Shown here: positions 36,977 to 46,187 of the stretch, piece after piece
Layout of the letters: each line of letters starts with the position of its first letter
Position numbering within the stretch: position 1 is the first letter of the stretch
Origin: Muriicola marianensis
Lineage (GTDB): Bacteria; Bacteroidota; Bacteroidia; Flavobacteriales; Flavobacteriaceae
Assembly (NCBI RefSeq): GCF_014638095.1
Contig: NZ_BMFH01000001.1
Span: 1,249,227-1,313,226 of the forward strand
Direction: 5' to 3'
Length of the DNA: 64,000 nt
Notes under the pieces: model-generated
Database searches by the model: none
Seen by the model: the letters and a program-made list of their open reading frames with translations, nothing else
What the model was told of the DNA's origin: nothing
Position numbers and translations under genes: made by a program

Positions 36977-39280
36977 TTATTGTTTGTTTTGTTTTTTCTT
37001 CGCATTCCTTCGCTTTTCCCTTTCCTGAGCATCGATCACTGCCACTGCCGTCATATTGACCATTTCCTCCACGCTGGCGCCCAGCTGTAAGATATGTACA
37101 GGCCGTTTTAACCCGAGCATGATGGGTCCGATCGTGTCGGCGGCGTGCAATTCCTTGAGGAGTTTATAGGTGATATTTGCGGCTTCCAGGTTGGGAAAAA
37201 TGAGGGTATTCACTTTCTTTCCTGCCAGCTTGGAGAATGGAAACTGGCTTTCGTGCAACTCACGGTTGAGGGCGAAATCTGTCTGGATCTCTCCGTCTAC
37301 GACAAGTTCAGGATGGGTCTCATGCAAGATCCTGACTGCCTCTTTTACCTTGCTGGCGTGAGGGTGGTTAGAAGAACCGAAATTGGAGTAGGACAGCAGA
37401 GCCATCACCGGGTCGAAACTGAATGCCTTGGCCAGGTTAGCCGTCATGACAGCGATTTCAGCCAATTCTTCGGCGGACGGGTCGATATTGATCGAGGTGT
37501 CAGCCAGGAACAACGGACCCCGGCTGGTGATCATGATATGCACCGTAGCGGCCTTAGAGACGTTAGAAGCCCTGCCTATCACTTCAAAAACAGGTTTGAT
37601 GGAGGTGGCATAAGACCTGGAATACCCGGAGATCATCCCATCTGCATCCCCTTCCAGGACCATCATGGAACCGAAGTAATTCCGCTCCCTCATACGGCTT
37701 TTTGCACTGTATAGGGTGGCCCCGTTCCTCCTTCTGGCCTCCCAGTATTTTTGGGCGTAATACATGCGCTTTTCGTAGGAATTCTGCCCGTACTGATCGA
37801 TAATGGGAACCTCCGCATCGAACTCGAGTTCCTTTTTTAGCTCTTTGATGACCTCAGTGTTCCCCAGCAGGATGGGCATGGCGATCCCTTCCTCGTAAGC
37901 GATCTGCGCAGCCTTCAGAACATCCAGCTGATCTGCCTCGGCAAAGACGATTCGTTTGGGATTACTCTTGGCCCTGCTCATCAGGAGGCGCATTACCTTG
38001 TTGTCATCCCCGGAGCGCTGCAACAATTCTTCCCGGTATTTCTCCCAATCCGTGATAGGCATTTTCGCAACCCCGCTTTCGATCGCTGCCTTGGCAACAG
38101 CAGGTGGGATCTCCGAAATTAGCCGGGGATCGAAGGGTTTAGGGATGATATATTCGCGGCCAAAGGTGAGGCGGGTTTCCCCATAGGCTATATTCACCTG
38201 TTCAGGAACCGGTTGCTTTGCCAGCCTGGCCAGGGCTTTTACCGCGGCCATTTTCATTTCTTCGTTGATCTTGGTCGCCCGAACATCGAGCGCCCCCCGA
38301 AAGATGAACGGGAAACCCAGCACATTGTTCACCTGGTTGGGGTGATCAGACCTGCCTGTGGCCATGATCACGTCCTTCCGGGTCTTAACGGCCAGGCTGT
38401 ATTTGATCTCGGGGTCGGGATTAGCCATGGCAAAAACAATGGGATTCTCGGCCATGGATTTCAACATGGCAGGAGTCATGATATCGGCAATGGAAAGTCC
38501 GATAAACACATCCGCATCTTTTAGGGAATCCTTGAGATCGTGGAAGTCGCGCTCCGTGGAGAACTCCAATTTCTCTTCAGAGAGGTTTTCCCTGTCCCTG
38601 CGGATTACCCCCTTGCTGTCTAACATGATAATATTGCCGGCCTTTGCTCCCAGGGCCTTGTACAGCTTGGTACAGGAGATCGCTGCGGCACCCGCACCGC
38701 TTATCACGATCCGCACATCTTCTATTTTCTTTTTAGCCAGTTCAAGTGCATTGAGCAGCGCAGCAGCTGAGATGATCGCGGTACCGTGCTGATCGTCATG
38801 CATCACAGGTATATCGAGTTCTTCTTTTAGCCGGCGTTCAATCTCAAAGGCCTCGGGTGCCTTGATATCTTCCAGGTTGATACCGCCAAAAGTGGGGGCT
38901 ATTGCCTTGACCGTTTCGATGAACTTGTCGATGTCCTTGGTATCTACTTCAATATCGATCCCATCAATATCCGCAAAGATCTTGAACAGGAGGGATTTCC
39001 CTTCCATCACGGGTTTAGAAGCCTCAGGGCCTATATCTCCCAACCCCAAAACCGCCGTACCGTTGGAGATCACCGCTACCAGGTTGCCCTTGGCCGTATA
39101 CTTGTATACATTTTCAACATCCTTGGCTATTTCCAGACAGGGCTCGGCCACCCCGGGGGAATAGGCCAATGCCAGGTCTCTTTGTGTGGAATATGGTTTT
39201 GTCGGGACTACCTTGATCTTACCCGGAGTGGGTTTCGCATGGTAAATAAGGGCTTCCCGTCTCTTTTTATCTTTCCCCAT
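36977..39280 (-). CDS. maeB: NADP-dependent malic enzyme with PTA-like domain (MaeB type)
   Basis: 767 residues from ATG 39280 ([21 protein letters not shown]); a longer in-frame start would place the promoter inside the gene. Malic domain ([14 protein letters not shown] and [11 protein letters not shown]), NADP-binding domain with the GAGAAAISC glycine loop, and a C-terminal phosphotransacetylase-like domain from about 440 with [18 protein letters not shown]. The second domain is regulatory in homologues. It oxidatively decarboxylates malate to pyruvate and supplies NADPH. Ends 33 nt before ruvA. Confidence 0.94.
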   Translation of the reverse strand: MGKDKKRREALIYHAKPTPGKIKVVPTKPYSTQRDLALAYSPGVAEPCLEIAKDVENVYKYTAKGNLVAVISNGTAVLGLGDIGPEASKPVMEGKSLLFKIFADIDGIDIEVDTKDIDKFIETVKAIAPTFGGINLEDIKAPEAFEIERRLKEELDIPVMHDDQHGTAIISAAALLNALELAKKKIEDVRIVISGAGAAAISCTKLYKALGAKAGNIIMLDSKGVIRRDRENLSEEKLEFSTERDFHDLKDSLKDADVFIGLSIADIMTPAMLKSMAENPIVFAMANPDPEIKYSLAVKTRKDVIMATGRSDHPNQVNNVLGFPFIFRGALDVRATKINEEMKMAAVKALARLAKQPVPEQVNIAYGETRLTFGREYIIPKPFDPRLISEIPPAVAKAAIESGVAKMPITDWEKYREELLQRSGDDNKVMRLLMSRAKSNPKRIVFAEADQLDVLKAAQIAYEEGIAMPILLGNTEVIKELKKELEFDAEVPIIDQYGQNSYEKRMYYAQKYWEARRRNGATLYSAKSRMRERNYFGSMMVLEGDADGMISGYSRSYATSIKPVFEVIGRASNVSKAATVHIMITSRGPLFLADTSINIDPSAEELAEIAVMTANLAKAFSFDPVMALLSYSNFGSSNHPHASKVKEAVRILHETHPELVVDGEIQTDFALNRELHESQFPFSKLAGKKVNTLIFPNLEAANITYKLLKELHAADTIGPIMLGLKRPVHILQLGASVEEMVNMTAVAVIDAQEREKRRNAKKKQNKQ

Positions 39281-39297
39281 ATGGTAAATGTCTTTCG

Positions 39298-39305
39298 CAA
39301 ATGTA
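39298..39305 (-). promoter_or_regulatory. -7 box for malic enzyme
   Basis: TACATTTG on the minus strand, an exact TAnnTTTG match, 17 nt before the ATG at 39280. The nearest TTG is 28 nt further upstream, longer than usual. Confidence 0.5.
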
Positions 39306-39399
39306 AGGGTATTTCCCTTTAAAATAAACCGGTCAACCCTCTTCAATGCAATTTGAGGACACCGGGAAGTGTATTCGAAAAATTATAGCAATATCCGAA

Positions 39400-40704
39400 T
39401 TACTGGTGCTCTTTGGTGACCCTGAGTCGGGTCGCTAGAAGCGCCGCTATCACAAAGAAGGTCCCGGCAAAAAACATGGCATTCACAGAATTGGCCCCCA
39501 GCAGATTCTTGAAGATGGGACCAAAGGTAAGGGTCTGTATCCCCATCGGGATCACTATCATCATGTTGAGAATCCCCATGTATACCCCTCTTCGTTCCTG
39601 AGGTACGATTTTGGAAACCATACTGTACGGAATCCCCATCATGGCCGCCCATCCTATCCCAAAGAATACCATGGGGTAAAGCACATAAACAGGGTCTGTG
39701 ATATTCGGAATGGTGAATAGGGCAACAGCTGTTCCCAGGAGACTTAAAGCATAGATCTTTTTTCCTCCAAATCTCATGGTCAGGGGTACCAGGACCAGGG
39801 CCACTACCGTGGTTACCACATTGTAAGTAGTGCTCATTTTGGCCGCCTGCGCAGCTGCCTGTGAAGTGTCGAAGCCCATGGTGGCCCTGAATAGCGGAGT
39901 GATAAATTGCCAGTAAATAAAAAGCGCATACCACTGAAAAAGATATACCGCCGAGAGTCTCCACATAAAATTGGGCATATCCTTGACCGCCTCAGCAATC
40001 TCCTTAAAGGGCAGTTTAAACCGGGCTGAAAAGGACATTTGCCTGTGGCTTCTGATCTCAGCTAATTCCTCATCTGAAGGGGGTATTTCCGGGGTTTTTA
40101 AGACCGACCATAAGATCGTGGCTATAGACAGGAAAGAGCCGATAAAGAAAGAGTAGTACAGCCATTTTGGAACTTCACCGGAAATTTCCTCTCCTCCTCC
40201 AAACCAGTCCTGGAACAGGAAGATTGAAGCATTGGCCAGCAGTATCCCGGCCCCTACGAACAAACTTTGCATCTGATATCCAAGGCTTAATTGCCTGTCC
40301 GGAAGTTTATCGCCTACGAATGCCCTATAGGGTTCCATGGCCATATTATTCCCCACATCGAGGATCCAGAGTAAACCCACTGCGAACCAAAGAGCCGGAC
40401 TCAGGGGAAAGGCGAACAAACACATACTCCCCAGCAGGGCCCCTATGAGAAAAAAAGGTTTTCTTCTCCCCCATCGCGGAGACCAGGTCTTATCGGAAAT
40501 TGCGCCGATCAGGGGCTGAACCACCAGTCCGGTAACCGGCCCGGCGATATTAAGGATGGGTAGTATTTCTTCAGACGCCCCTAAAAACAGGAAAATGGGA
40601 TTGATCGCACTTTGCTGCAGTCCAAAACTGTATTGTATCCCCAGGAACCCGACATTCATATTAAATATCTGCCAGAAACTGAGTTCGGGTTTGCTGATCT
40701 TCAT
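39400..40704 (-). CDS. SLC45-like MFS sugar transporter
   Basis: 434 residues with 12 membrane segments. The family signatures of the SLC45/sucrose-type branch are clear: PLIGAISDKTWSPRWGRRKPF after the second helix and NNMAMEPYRAFVGDKL. Members import sugars such as maltose or sucrose with protons. No glycoside hydrolase or sugar kinase gene is adjacent, so the substrate cannot be read from context. Confidence 0.9.
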   Translation of the reverse strand: MKISKPELSFWQIFNMNVGFLGIQYSFGLQQSAINPIFLFLGASEEILPILNIAGPVTGLVVQPLIGAISDKTWSPRWGRRKPFFLIGALLGSMCLFAFPLSPALWFAVGLLWILDVGNNMAMEPYRAFVGDKLPDRQLSLGYQMQSLFVGAGILLANASIFLFQDWFGGGEEISGEVPKWLYYSFFIGSFLSIATILWSVLKTPEIPPSDEELAEIRSHRQMSFSARFKLPFKEIAEAVKDMPNFMWRLSAVYLFQWYALFIYWQFITPLFRATMGFDTSQAAAQAAKMSTTYNVVTTVVALVLVPLTMRFGGKKIYALSLLGTAVALFTIPNITDPVYVLYPMVFFGIGWAAMMGIPYSMVSKIVPQERRGVYMGILNMMIVIPMGIQTLTFGPIFKNLLGANSVNAMFFAGTFFVIAALLATRLRVTKEHQ

Positions 40705-40829
40705 ACTTTCTAGAATTTACCCGGTGCCCGGGGTGATTTTCGAGGTTAAACAGCTGTCAAGATAGTATTTTATCTCCCTCTTCCTAAAAATTCTTCCTAA
40801 AATACGGGGCATATCCCCCTGTTGGGCGG

Positions 40830-41762
40830 CTAATCTCCGGAGCCCAGGAAGGCTATATTCCTTTTCAGGCCCAGGAATTTGGTCCGCTTGACTGCCGATC
40901 CTTTAAACACCTTCTGGAATACCTCTTCCGTGATCTCCTCCCAATCCCTCTTGCTCATCCCCAGCAGGTCCGGATGGGGCTCAAATTCAGGCTCTGTGTG
41001 GGGCTTGGAGAATCTGTTCCACGGGCACACATCCTGGCAAACGTCACACCCAAAAGCCCAGTCGTCCATCTTGCCCCTGAAAGAGGTTGGGATCTCATCC
41101 CTCAATTCAATGGTGAGGTAGGAGATGCATTTGCTTCCGTCTACCACATAGGGTTGTATTATGGCCTGGGTCGGGCAGGCATCGATACAGGCGGTGCAGG
41201 AACCACAGTGATCTGTTACAGGGGTATCGTACTCCAGTTCCAGGTCTACGATCAGTTCGGCGATAAAGTAAAAGGACCCCACCTGCTGGGTGAGCAGGTT
41301 GCTGTGCTTGCCTATCCATCCTAGGCCGCTTCTGGCCGCCCATACTTTGTCTAAAACGGGAGCAGAATCCACGAAGGCCCTGCCTTGCACCTCCCCGATT
41401 TCCCTGTTGATAAACGCGTGTAACTCCCGGAGTTTGCTCTTGATCACCTGGTGATAGTCCTTGCCGTAGGCGTATTTAGAGATCTTATAGGTCCCTTCCT
41501 CCTGTTGCTGAGAAGGGTAATAATTGAGCAGGAGGGAGATTACAGACTTTGCCCCATCGACCAGCTTTCGGGGATCGAGCCTTTTGTCGAAGTGATTCTC
41601 CATATACCCCATCTCACCGTGCATGCCTTGCCTGAGCCATTTTTCAAGCCTGGGTGCTTCCTCCTCCAGGAATTCTGCTTTGGAGATCCCACAGGAGAGA
41701 AAACCAAGTCTATTGGCTTCCCTCTTAATGAATGCGGTATGTTTTGAAATGGGATTGCTCAA
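40830..41762 (-). CDS. queG: epoxyqueuosine reductase
   Basis: 310 residues from a TTG at 41762; an in-frame stop lies two codons upstream and the next ATG is too late. The catalytic Asp132 is in VDSAPVLDK, and two ferredoxin-type cluster sites are present: Cys186/189/192/196 ([13 protein letters not shown]) and Cys239/242/246 (CDVCQDVCP). It reduces epoxyqueuosine to queuosine in tRNA using a cobalamin cofactor. All catalytic parts are intact. Confidence 0.95.
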   Translation of the reverse strand: MSNPISKHTAFIKREANRLGFLSCGISKAEFLEEEAPRLEKWLRQGMHGEMGYMENHFDKRLDPRKLVDGAKSVISLLLNYYPSQQQEEGTYKISKYAYGKDYHQVIKSKLRELHAFINREIGEVQGRAFVDSAPVLDKVWAARSGLGWIGKHSNLLTQQVGSFYFIAELIVDLELEYDTPVTDHCGSCTACIDACPTQAIIQPYVVDGSKCISYLTIELRDEIPTSFRGKMDDWAFGCDVCQDVCPWNRFSKPHTEPEFEPHPDLLGMSKRDWEEITEEVFQKVFKGSAVKRTKFLGLKRNIAFLGSGD

Positions 41763-41835
41763 TGCTCAGTAATTGATTTCAAACGAAAATAGGAAATTAG
41801 TATTATGCAGCCTCCCGAGCAGAGCGTGGTGCTGA

Positions 41836-41867
41836 ATAAAAAAAACGCCCCGATTACTACAGGGGCG
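41836..41867. terminator. terminator after the PepSY-like gene
   Basis: CGCCCC (41846-41851) pairs with GGGGCG (41862-41867). A T run lies on the minus strand at 41836-41845 and an A/T-rich tail follows on the plus side. Confidence 0.88.
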
Positions 41868-41891
41868 AAATTTTTTAAAACACTCAAGGTC

Positions 41892-42416
41892 TTATCCCAT
41901 CGATTCCCCTTCCACACTTAGCTTCAGGTTCTTTTTGGCGCCGTCTTTTACGATCGTCACGGTGAATACTCTTCTGATATCACGGCCATCTTTGAATCGA
42001 ACCAGGTAGTTGTTATCGGTAAGTTCCCATCCTGGATACTGGGAATGGACAGTATTTCTTACACCCGAAGGCAAGGAAATATCCTTATACCTCTCAACTG
42101 TGGTCAATATCTTGCCTGTTTTATCATAAGTCGCGAGGATACTGCCTTTGGAATTTTTAAAGATGATTTCATAGGCATCCATACTCTTGTCGTATACCGA
42201 TGATTCATTCACATTATATCGGGCGGCAATTTCTTCCAGATCAACAACCGCTTCTGAATTGATTCCTTTAATTGCCATGTTCCTGTAGCTGTGGTTCAAA
42301 ATGGGAGAAACGGTAACCGCCGCCAGGCTGATCTCCTGTACCTGAGGTTTCGCGTCCTGGGCCAGCCCTGTTCCGGAAAGTCCCAGAAGAAGGGCGCTGA
42401 AAAGAATTTGCTTCAT
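41892..42416 (-). CDS. secreted PepSY-like protein
   Basis: 174 residues with a signal peptide (ILFSALLLGLSGTGLAQ). The mature part alternates helix and strands in the PepSY style: TYDKTGKILTTVERYKDISLPSGV followed by GWELTDNNYLVRFKDG. Such proteins are periplasmic and sometimes inhibit peptidases or respond to envelope stress, but none of this is shown here. It lies next to an AraC-type membrane regulator and between conserved genes, so the pair may be accessory. Confidence 0.75.
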   Translation of the reverse strand: MKQILFSALLLGLSGTGLAQDAKPQVQEISLAAVTVSPILNHSYRNMAIKGINSEAVVDLEEIAARYNVNESSVYDKSMDAYEIIFKNSKGSILATYDKTGKILTTVERYKDISLPSGVRNTVHSQYPGWELTDNNYLVRFKDGRDIRRVFTVTIVKDGAKKNLKLSVEGESMG

Positions 42417-42504
42417 GTTATTTGATATTAGGAGTTAATAACGATACAAAGTTGCGAAGGATCCCTGCTCTCAACCTAACAATTTTGATGCATTCTATTC
42501 CAAT

Positions 42505-43485
42505 TTAAAATGGAAGTCTTCCGGTTTTGGCGGGTAGTTTTTTGGCCGATCTCGGTGACTGGCGACGGCTTATGTAACCCTGGATCGACTGGGCAATCTG
42601 CAGGGAGATGGATTGTTGAATTTGAACGGCATCGTACTCGCTCCAATGCCTTGTAAATTTCTCAGACCACAGGATATCATCTGAGTAGACATCGATCAAT
42701 TGTACACTGACCAGGATCTCATCCGACGCAAGTTGAATATTTCCCTGCGTGATCAGATCCACCTGTAGCTGTCCTGCGATCTCTGTGGCCCCTAAGGTAG
42801 TCTCCTTGTATTTTAAAACTGAGGTGAAGGGTACTACCTTGGGCAAGGTGCTGATCTCTGAAAGTGTTGAACTTACCGAGTTGGTTACCCCGTCACAAAA
42901 TCGATCCAGCCCGCTACGGTCACTCCAGTTCCTGAAGGGTAAAACTGCGATTGAATTCTTATAAGGAAAAACTGAATTGGTCTGTACATTACTGGAGGGG
43001 GACTCCCTATTTACATAGCGGTAGATAAAAACCCCGGCAAACATGGAAAGAAAGGCCACAATAGCCAGAATTCCAACACTGATAAACCTAGCCTTTTTGG
43101 GGACAGATAAGTTCTCAGTTATTACAGCCGGGGATAACACCTGAGTATTCCGGAACTTTGCCTCTCCCGGTGGGTATCCGAAGTGATTGTGGAAGCAGGT
43201 GTTGAAATAGGTAGGACTGGCAAATCCAACCTTGTAGGCAACCTCAGATACCGTCAGAAGGTCTTCCTTTAATAATTCCAGCGCCACTGACAATCTGTAT
43301 TCACGGAGAAAGGCGCTTGTCGACTTGCCAAGGATGGAGGATACTTTTCGGTGCAGGTGAGGCCGGCTAAGACCTATTTCATTCGCCAGCTCCTGCACCC
43401 CGAACTGGTCGTTTCCCAAATGGGCCTCGATGATTTCGATCAGCTTTTCAATAAAAACTCGATCTCTTGAAGAATGTGAACCCAT
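42505..43485 (-). CDS. membrane-anchored AraC-type regulator with TolB-like domain
   Basis: 326 residues. N-terminal AraC DNA-binding domain (about 5-115) with helices VQELANEIGLSRPHLHRKVS and VSEVAYKVGFASPTYFNTCF, one membrane segment at about 133-157 (FISVGILAIVAFLSMFAGVFI), then a periplasmic domain (177-300) with IAVLPFRNWS and LITQGNIQ typical of TolB-like/FlgO folds. This ToxR/CadC-style layout puts the sensor outside and the DNA-binding part inside. No TPR tail follows, unlike many relatives. A 7-bp inverted repeat lies upstream. Confidence 0.88.
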   Translation of the reverse strand: MGSHSSRDRVFIEKLIEIIEAHLGNDQFGVQELANEIGLSRPHLHRKVSSILGKSTSAFLREYRLSVALELLKEDLLTVSEVAYKVGFASPTYFNTCFHNHFGYPPGEAKFRNTQVLSPAVITENLSVPKKARFISVGILAIVAFLSMFAGVFIYRYVNRESPSSNVQTNSVFPYKNSIAVLPFRNWSDRSGLDRFCDGVTNSVSSTLSEISTLPKVVPFTSVLKYKETTLGATEIAGQLQVDLITQGNIQLASDEILVSVQLIDVYSDDILWSEKFTRHWSEYDAVQIQQSISLQIAQSIQGYISRRQSPRSAKKLPAKTGRLPF

Positions 43486-43555
43486 TGCCGTTTTCGTGTA
43501 CCTAAGATCATATCAATTCCCAGTTTCAAAAACAACAAATCCTAGAATTCCTATA

Positions 43556-43585
43556 TAAAGGTAGATAATTCCGGGGTACGGAATT
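43556..43585. promoter_or_regulatory. inverted repeat and possible promoter before the AraC regulator
   Basis: AATTCCG (43567-43573) and CGGAATT (43579-43585) form a perfect 7-bp inverted repeat with a 5-nt gap. The minus strand carries TACCTTTA (43556-43563), one base off TAnnTTTG, just downstream. Candidate operator, unproven. Confidence 0.4.
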
Positions 43586-43677
43586 GCGTCCTTCCAGGCA
43601 GGATTTCCCAAATTATTCATAAATCTGCAAACCGGATGGAACTGTATAAAATCCAGGGCAGGAAAAGATCAAGGTAA

Positions 43678-45006
43678 CTACTCCCGCGGAATAAAGTTAA
43701 GAGCTACACTCACTGGTTTCAGGGAAATAAGGGGGTTGAGTACCACTTCCTCCGAATCACTTTCGATCCGGTACTTCGAAACGATCTCCACAAGGGTAAG
43801 GACCATTTCATACATCGCAAAGTTATTGCCGATACACATCCTCGGCCCTGCACCAAAGGGATAATAGTACGGCCCCATCTCCTTTTTCCTTTCCCTGCTG
43901 AAACGTTCCGGCATGAAAAGCTCCGGATTCTCCCAGAAAGACCGGTACCTGTGCAACTCGTATACGGACATCAGCAACAATGTGCCCTTTGTAAATCGGT
44001 GCCCTGAAAGCTCTACGGCCTCCGTCGCCATCCGGTCTATCACATAGACCGGTGGATACAATCTCATCGCCTCTTCTATGCATTGCTGGGTGTATTGAAA
44101 GCGTGCGATCCATTCCAGGGTGTCCACATCCCCGCCTTTATTTTTTTGGACCTCACGATATACTTTTTCCTGTATCTCGGGATGGGTAGCCAGAAGGAAG
44201 AGGGTAAAACTCAGGGCATTTGCCGTAGTCTCGTGGCCGGCAGTAAAGAGGATCAGGACTTCGTCTATAAGCTGGCGGCGCTCCATATGCGTACCGTCCT
44301 CATAGGTGGCTCCGAGCAGCATATCGAGGAGGTCATCCTCCTCCCTCTGTTGGGATACCCGTTCCTCGATAAGGGCATTGAGCAGCTCCCTTCCCCTTTC
44401 GGCATACCCCAGGTGTTTCCTGATTTTTCCGCTGAGTTTAAACCACCAGACCAGGTAAGGCTGCCTCATCTCGCGGATGAGCATTCTCTGATTGGTCTCA
44501 GTGATTTCCTGCAATTCTCGCATCTCTTCCCGGATCTCTGTATTGCTGAAAAGGGATTTAGCCACCACCTGAAAAGCGAGATCCCCCATAAGGGGAAAAA
44601 TATCCTGCTCCCTGCCGGGTTGAATGCGCTTGATTTCTTCCCTGATCGCACTGCGCATAGTTCCCAGCAGACCCTCGAGTTTTTTCTTGTGGAAGGCAGG
44701 CTGGATCATCCTTCTCTGTACCCTCCAGTGTTCACCCTCTGCCGTGAGGAGTCCGTTCCCTATATACTTGGCCAGGTCCTTGGTCTGCAAGGGCGATTTT
44801 CGGAACTTTTTCTGCTGTTTCTGAAGTACCTGCTGTATGATCTCAGGATCCCGGGTAAACACAACAGGCCTGCCGGGTCCGACACGGACCTTAAATGTGT
44901 CTCCGTATTTTTCAAAGTTCTCGGAATGGAAAGGAAGGGGATTGGCCAGGATGCGTTTCCTGTTCTTCAACACCTCCAGCAGGGAAACGGTCTTGATTTC
45001 TCCCAT
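43678..45006 (-). CDS. cytochrome P450
   Basis: 442 residues, a soluble bacterial P450. I-helix motif AGHETTANALSF, K-helix ExxR in EAMRLYPP, PERF, and the heme-binding loop FGAGPRMCIGNNFA with the thiolate ligand Cys391. All catalytic landmarks are intact. No ferredoxin or reductase gene is adjacent and no signal peptide is present. Substrate unknown. Its ATG follows the ruvB stop without a gap (TAG then ATG), so the two genes are transcribed and probably translated together. Confidence 0.93.
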   Translation of the reverse strand: MGEIKTVSLLEVLKNRKRILANPLPFHSENFEKYGDTFKVRVGPGRPVVFTRDPEIIQQVLQKQQKKFRKSPLQTKDLAKYIGNGLLTAEGEHWRVQRRMIQPAFHKKKLEGLLGTMRSAIREEIKRIQPGREQDIFPLMGDLAFQVVAKSLFSNTEIREEMRELQEITETNQRMLIREMRQPYLVWWFKLSGKIRKHLGYAERGRELLNALIEERVSQQREEDDLLDMLLGATYEDGTHMERRQLIDEVLILFTAGHETTANALSFTLFLLATHPEIQEKVYREVQKNKGGDVDTLEWIARFQYTQQCIEEAMRLYPPVYVIDRMATEAVELSGHRFTKGTLLLMSVYELHRYRSFWENPELFMPERFSRERKKEMGPYYYPFGAGPRMCIGNNFAMYEMVLTLVEIVSKYRIESDSEEVVLNPLISLKPVSVALNFIPRE

Positions 45007-46029
45007 CTAGAAAAGACCGGGTTGTGTTCCGCCTTTGATCCGCCCGAGGTGCTTGTAGGCGAGTTCGGTCACCTCCCGCCCCCGTGGAGTCCTCATAATG
45101 AATCCCTGTTGTATGAGGAAGGGTTCATAGACCTCTTCAATGGTCTCGGCACTTTCGGAAACCGCTGTAGCCAGGGTTGAAATCCCCACAGGTCCCCCTT
45201 TGAATTTATCGATGATGGTCATCAGGATCTTGTTGTCCATTTCGTCCAGGCCATGGGTATCCACATTCAGGGCCTTGAGACCAAACTTTGATATGTCTAT
45301 GTCGATCTTACCATTCCCTTTGATCTGGGCAAAATCCCTGATCCTTCTCAGGAGCGCATTGGAGATACGGGGGGTTCCCCTGCTCCTACCTGCGATCTCA
45401 ATAGCAGCCTCCTGGGTAATAGGCACCTTCAGGATATCCGCACTGCGCTCCACGATGGTGGAGAGGAGTTCCGTATTGTAGTACTCCAGCCTGCTTTGTA
45501 TGCCGAAGCGCGCACGCATGGGAGCCGTTAGCAACCCCGACCTGGTCGTAGCACCGATAAGCGTAAAAGGGTTGAGGTTGATCTGTACTGACCGGGCGTT
45601 GGGGCCAGTTTCGATCATGATGTCTATCCTGTAATCCTCCATGGCAGAATACAGGTATTCCTCCACTATGGGGCTCAGCCTGTGTATCTCATCAATAAAG
45701 AGCACATCCCTTTCTTCCAGGTTGGTCAACAGGCCGGCCAGGTCACCGGGTTTGTCAAGTACTGGACCCGAGGTCACTTTGATCCCTACTCCCAGTTCAT
45801 TGGCCAAGATATGTGCCAGGGTGGTCTTTCCCAGGCCGGGAGGACCGTGGAACAAGGTATGGTCCAGGGCTTCATTCCTCAAATTGGCAGCCTGCACAAA
45901 GATCTGCAGGTTTTCCAGGACGGATTCCTGCCCCGTAAAATCATCAAAGGATACGGGACGCAGCGCTCTTTCTATATCGAGCTCTTCCTGGGAAAAATGA
46001 TCTGCAGTCGGATCGAGATGTTCGTTCAT
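45007..46029 (-). CDS. ruvB: Holliday junction branch migration helicase RuvB
   Basis: 340 residues from ATG 46029 ([16 protein letters not shown]). Walker [12 protein letters not shown], Walker [11 protein letters not shown], sensor [11 protein letters not shown] and a winged-helix C-terminal domain ending in [16 protein letters not shown]. Hexameric motor that moves Holliday junctions with RuvA. Normal in length and sequence. Confidence 0.97.
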   Translation of the reverse strand: MNEHLDPTADHFSQEELDIERALRPVSFDDFTGQESVLENLQIFVQAANLRNEALDHTLFHGPPGLGKTTLAHILANELGVGIKVTSGPVLDKPGDLAGLLTNLEERDVLFIDEIHRLSPIVEEYLYSAMEDYRIDIMIETGPNARSVQINLNPFTLIGATTRSGLLTAPMRARFGIQSRLEYYNTELLSTIVERSADILKVPITQEAAIEIAGRSRGTPRISNALLRRIRDFAQIKGNGKIDIDISKFGLKALNVDTHGLDEMDNKILMTIIDKFKGGPVGISTLATAVSESAETIEEVYEPFLIQQGFIMRTPRGREVTELAYKHLGRIKGGTQPGLF

Positions 46030-46082
46030 ATTCTCAAAGATAATGAAAAACACAAGGGATTATCACGGTTTTAACCGGCTCT

Positions 46083-46119
46083 AAATCTTCAAAGATTTTC
46101 GCGGCATGACAAAAGTCAT
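46083..46119. promoter_or_regulatory. two perfect palindromes before pckA
   Basis: AAATCTT-CA-AAGATTT spans 46083-46098 and ATGAC-AAAA-GTCAT spans 46106-46119. Their centres are 22 bp apart, about two turns of the helix. They lie just upstream of the probable pckA promoter and are candidate operator sites. Confidence 0.5.
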
Positions 46120-46141
46120 CTTTTAGCTGTGTTTTATTTCC

Positions 46142-46149
46142 AAATTTTG
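46142..46149 (+). promoter_or_regulatory. possible -7 box for pckA
   Basis: AAATTTTG differs from TAnnTTTG in one base and lies 38 nt before the ATG. Confidence 0.35.
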
Positions 46150-46187
46150 CAGTAGAAGTTCAACCAAATATTAAAAATATCATTTTC

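Noticed and set aside
44083-45180. 365-codon open frame on the plus strand
   Set aside because: Opposite to the P450 and ruvB, which carry all their motifs; no signal of its own.
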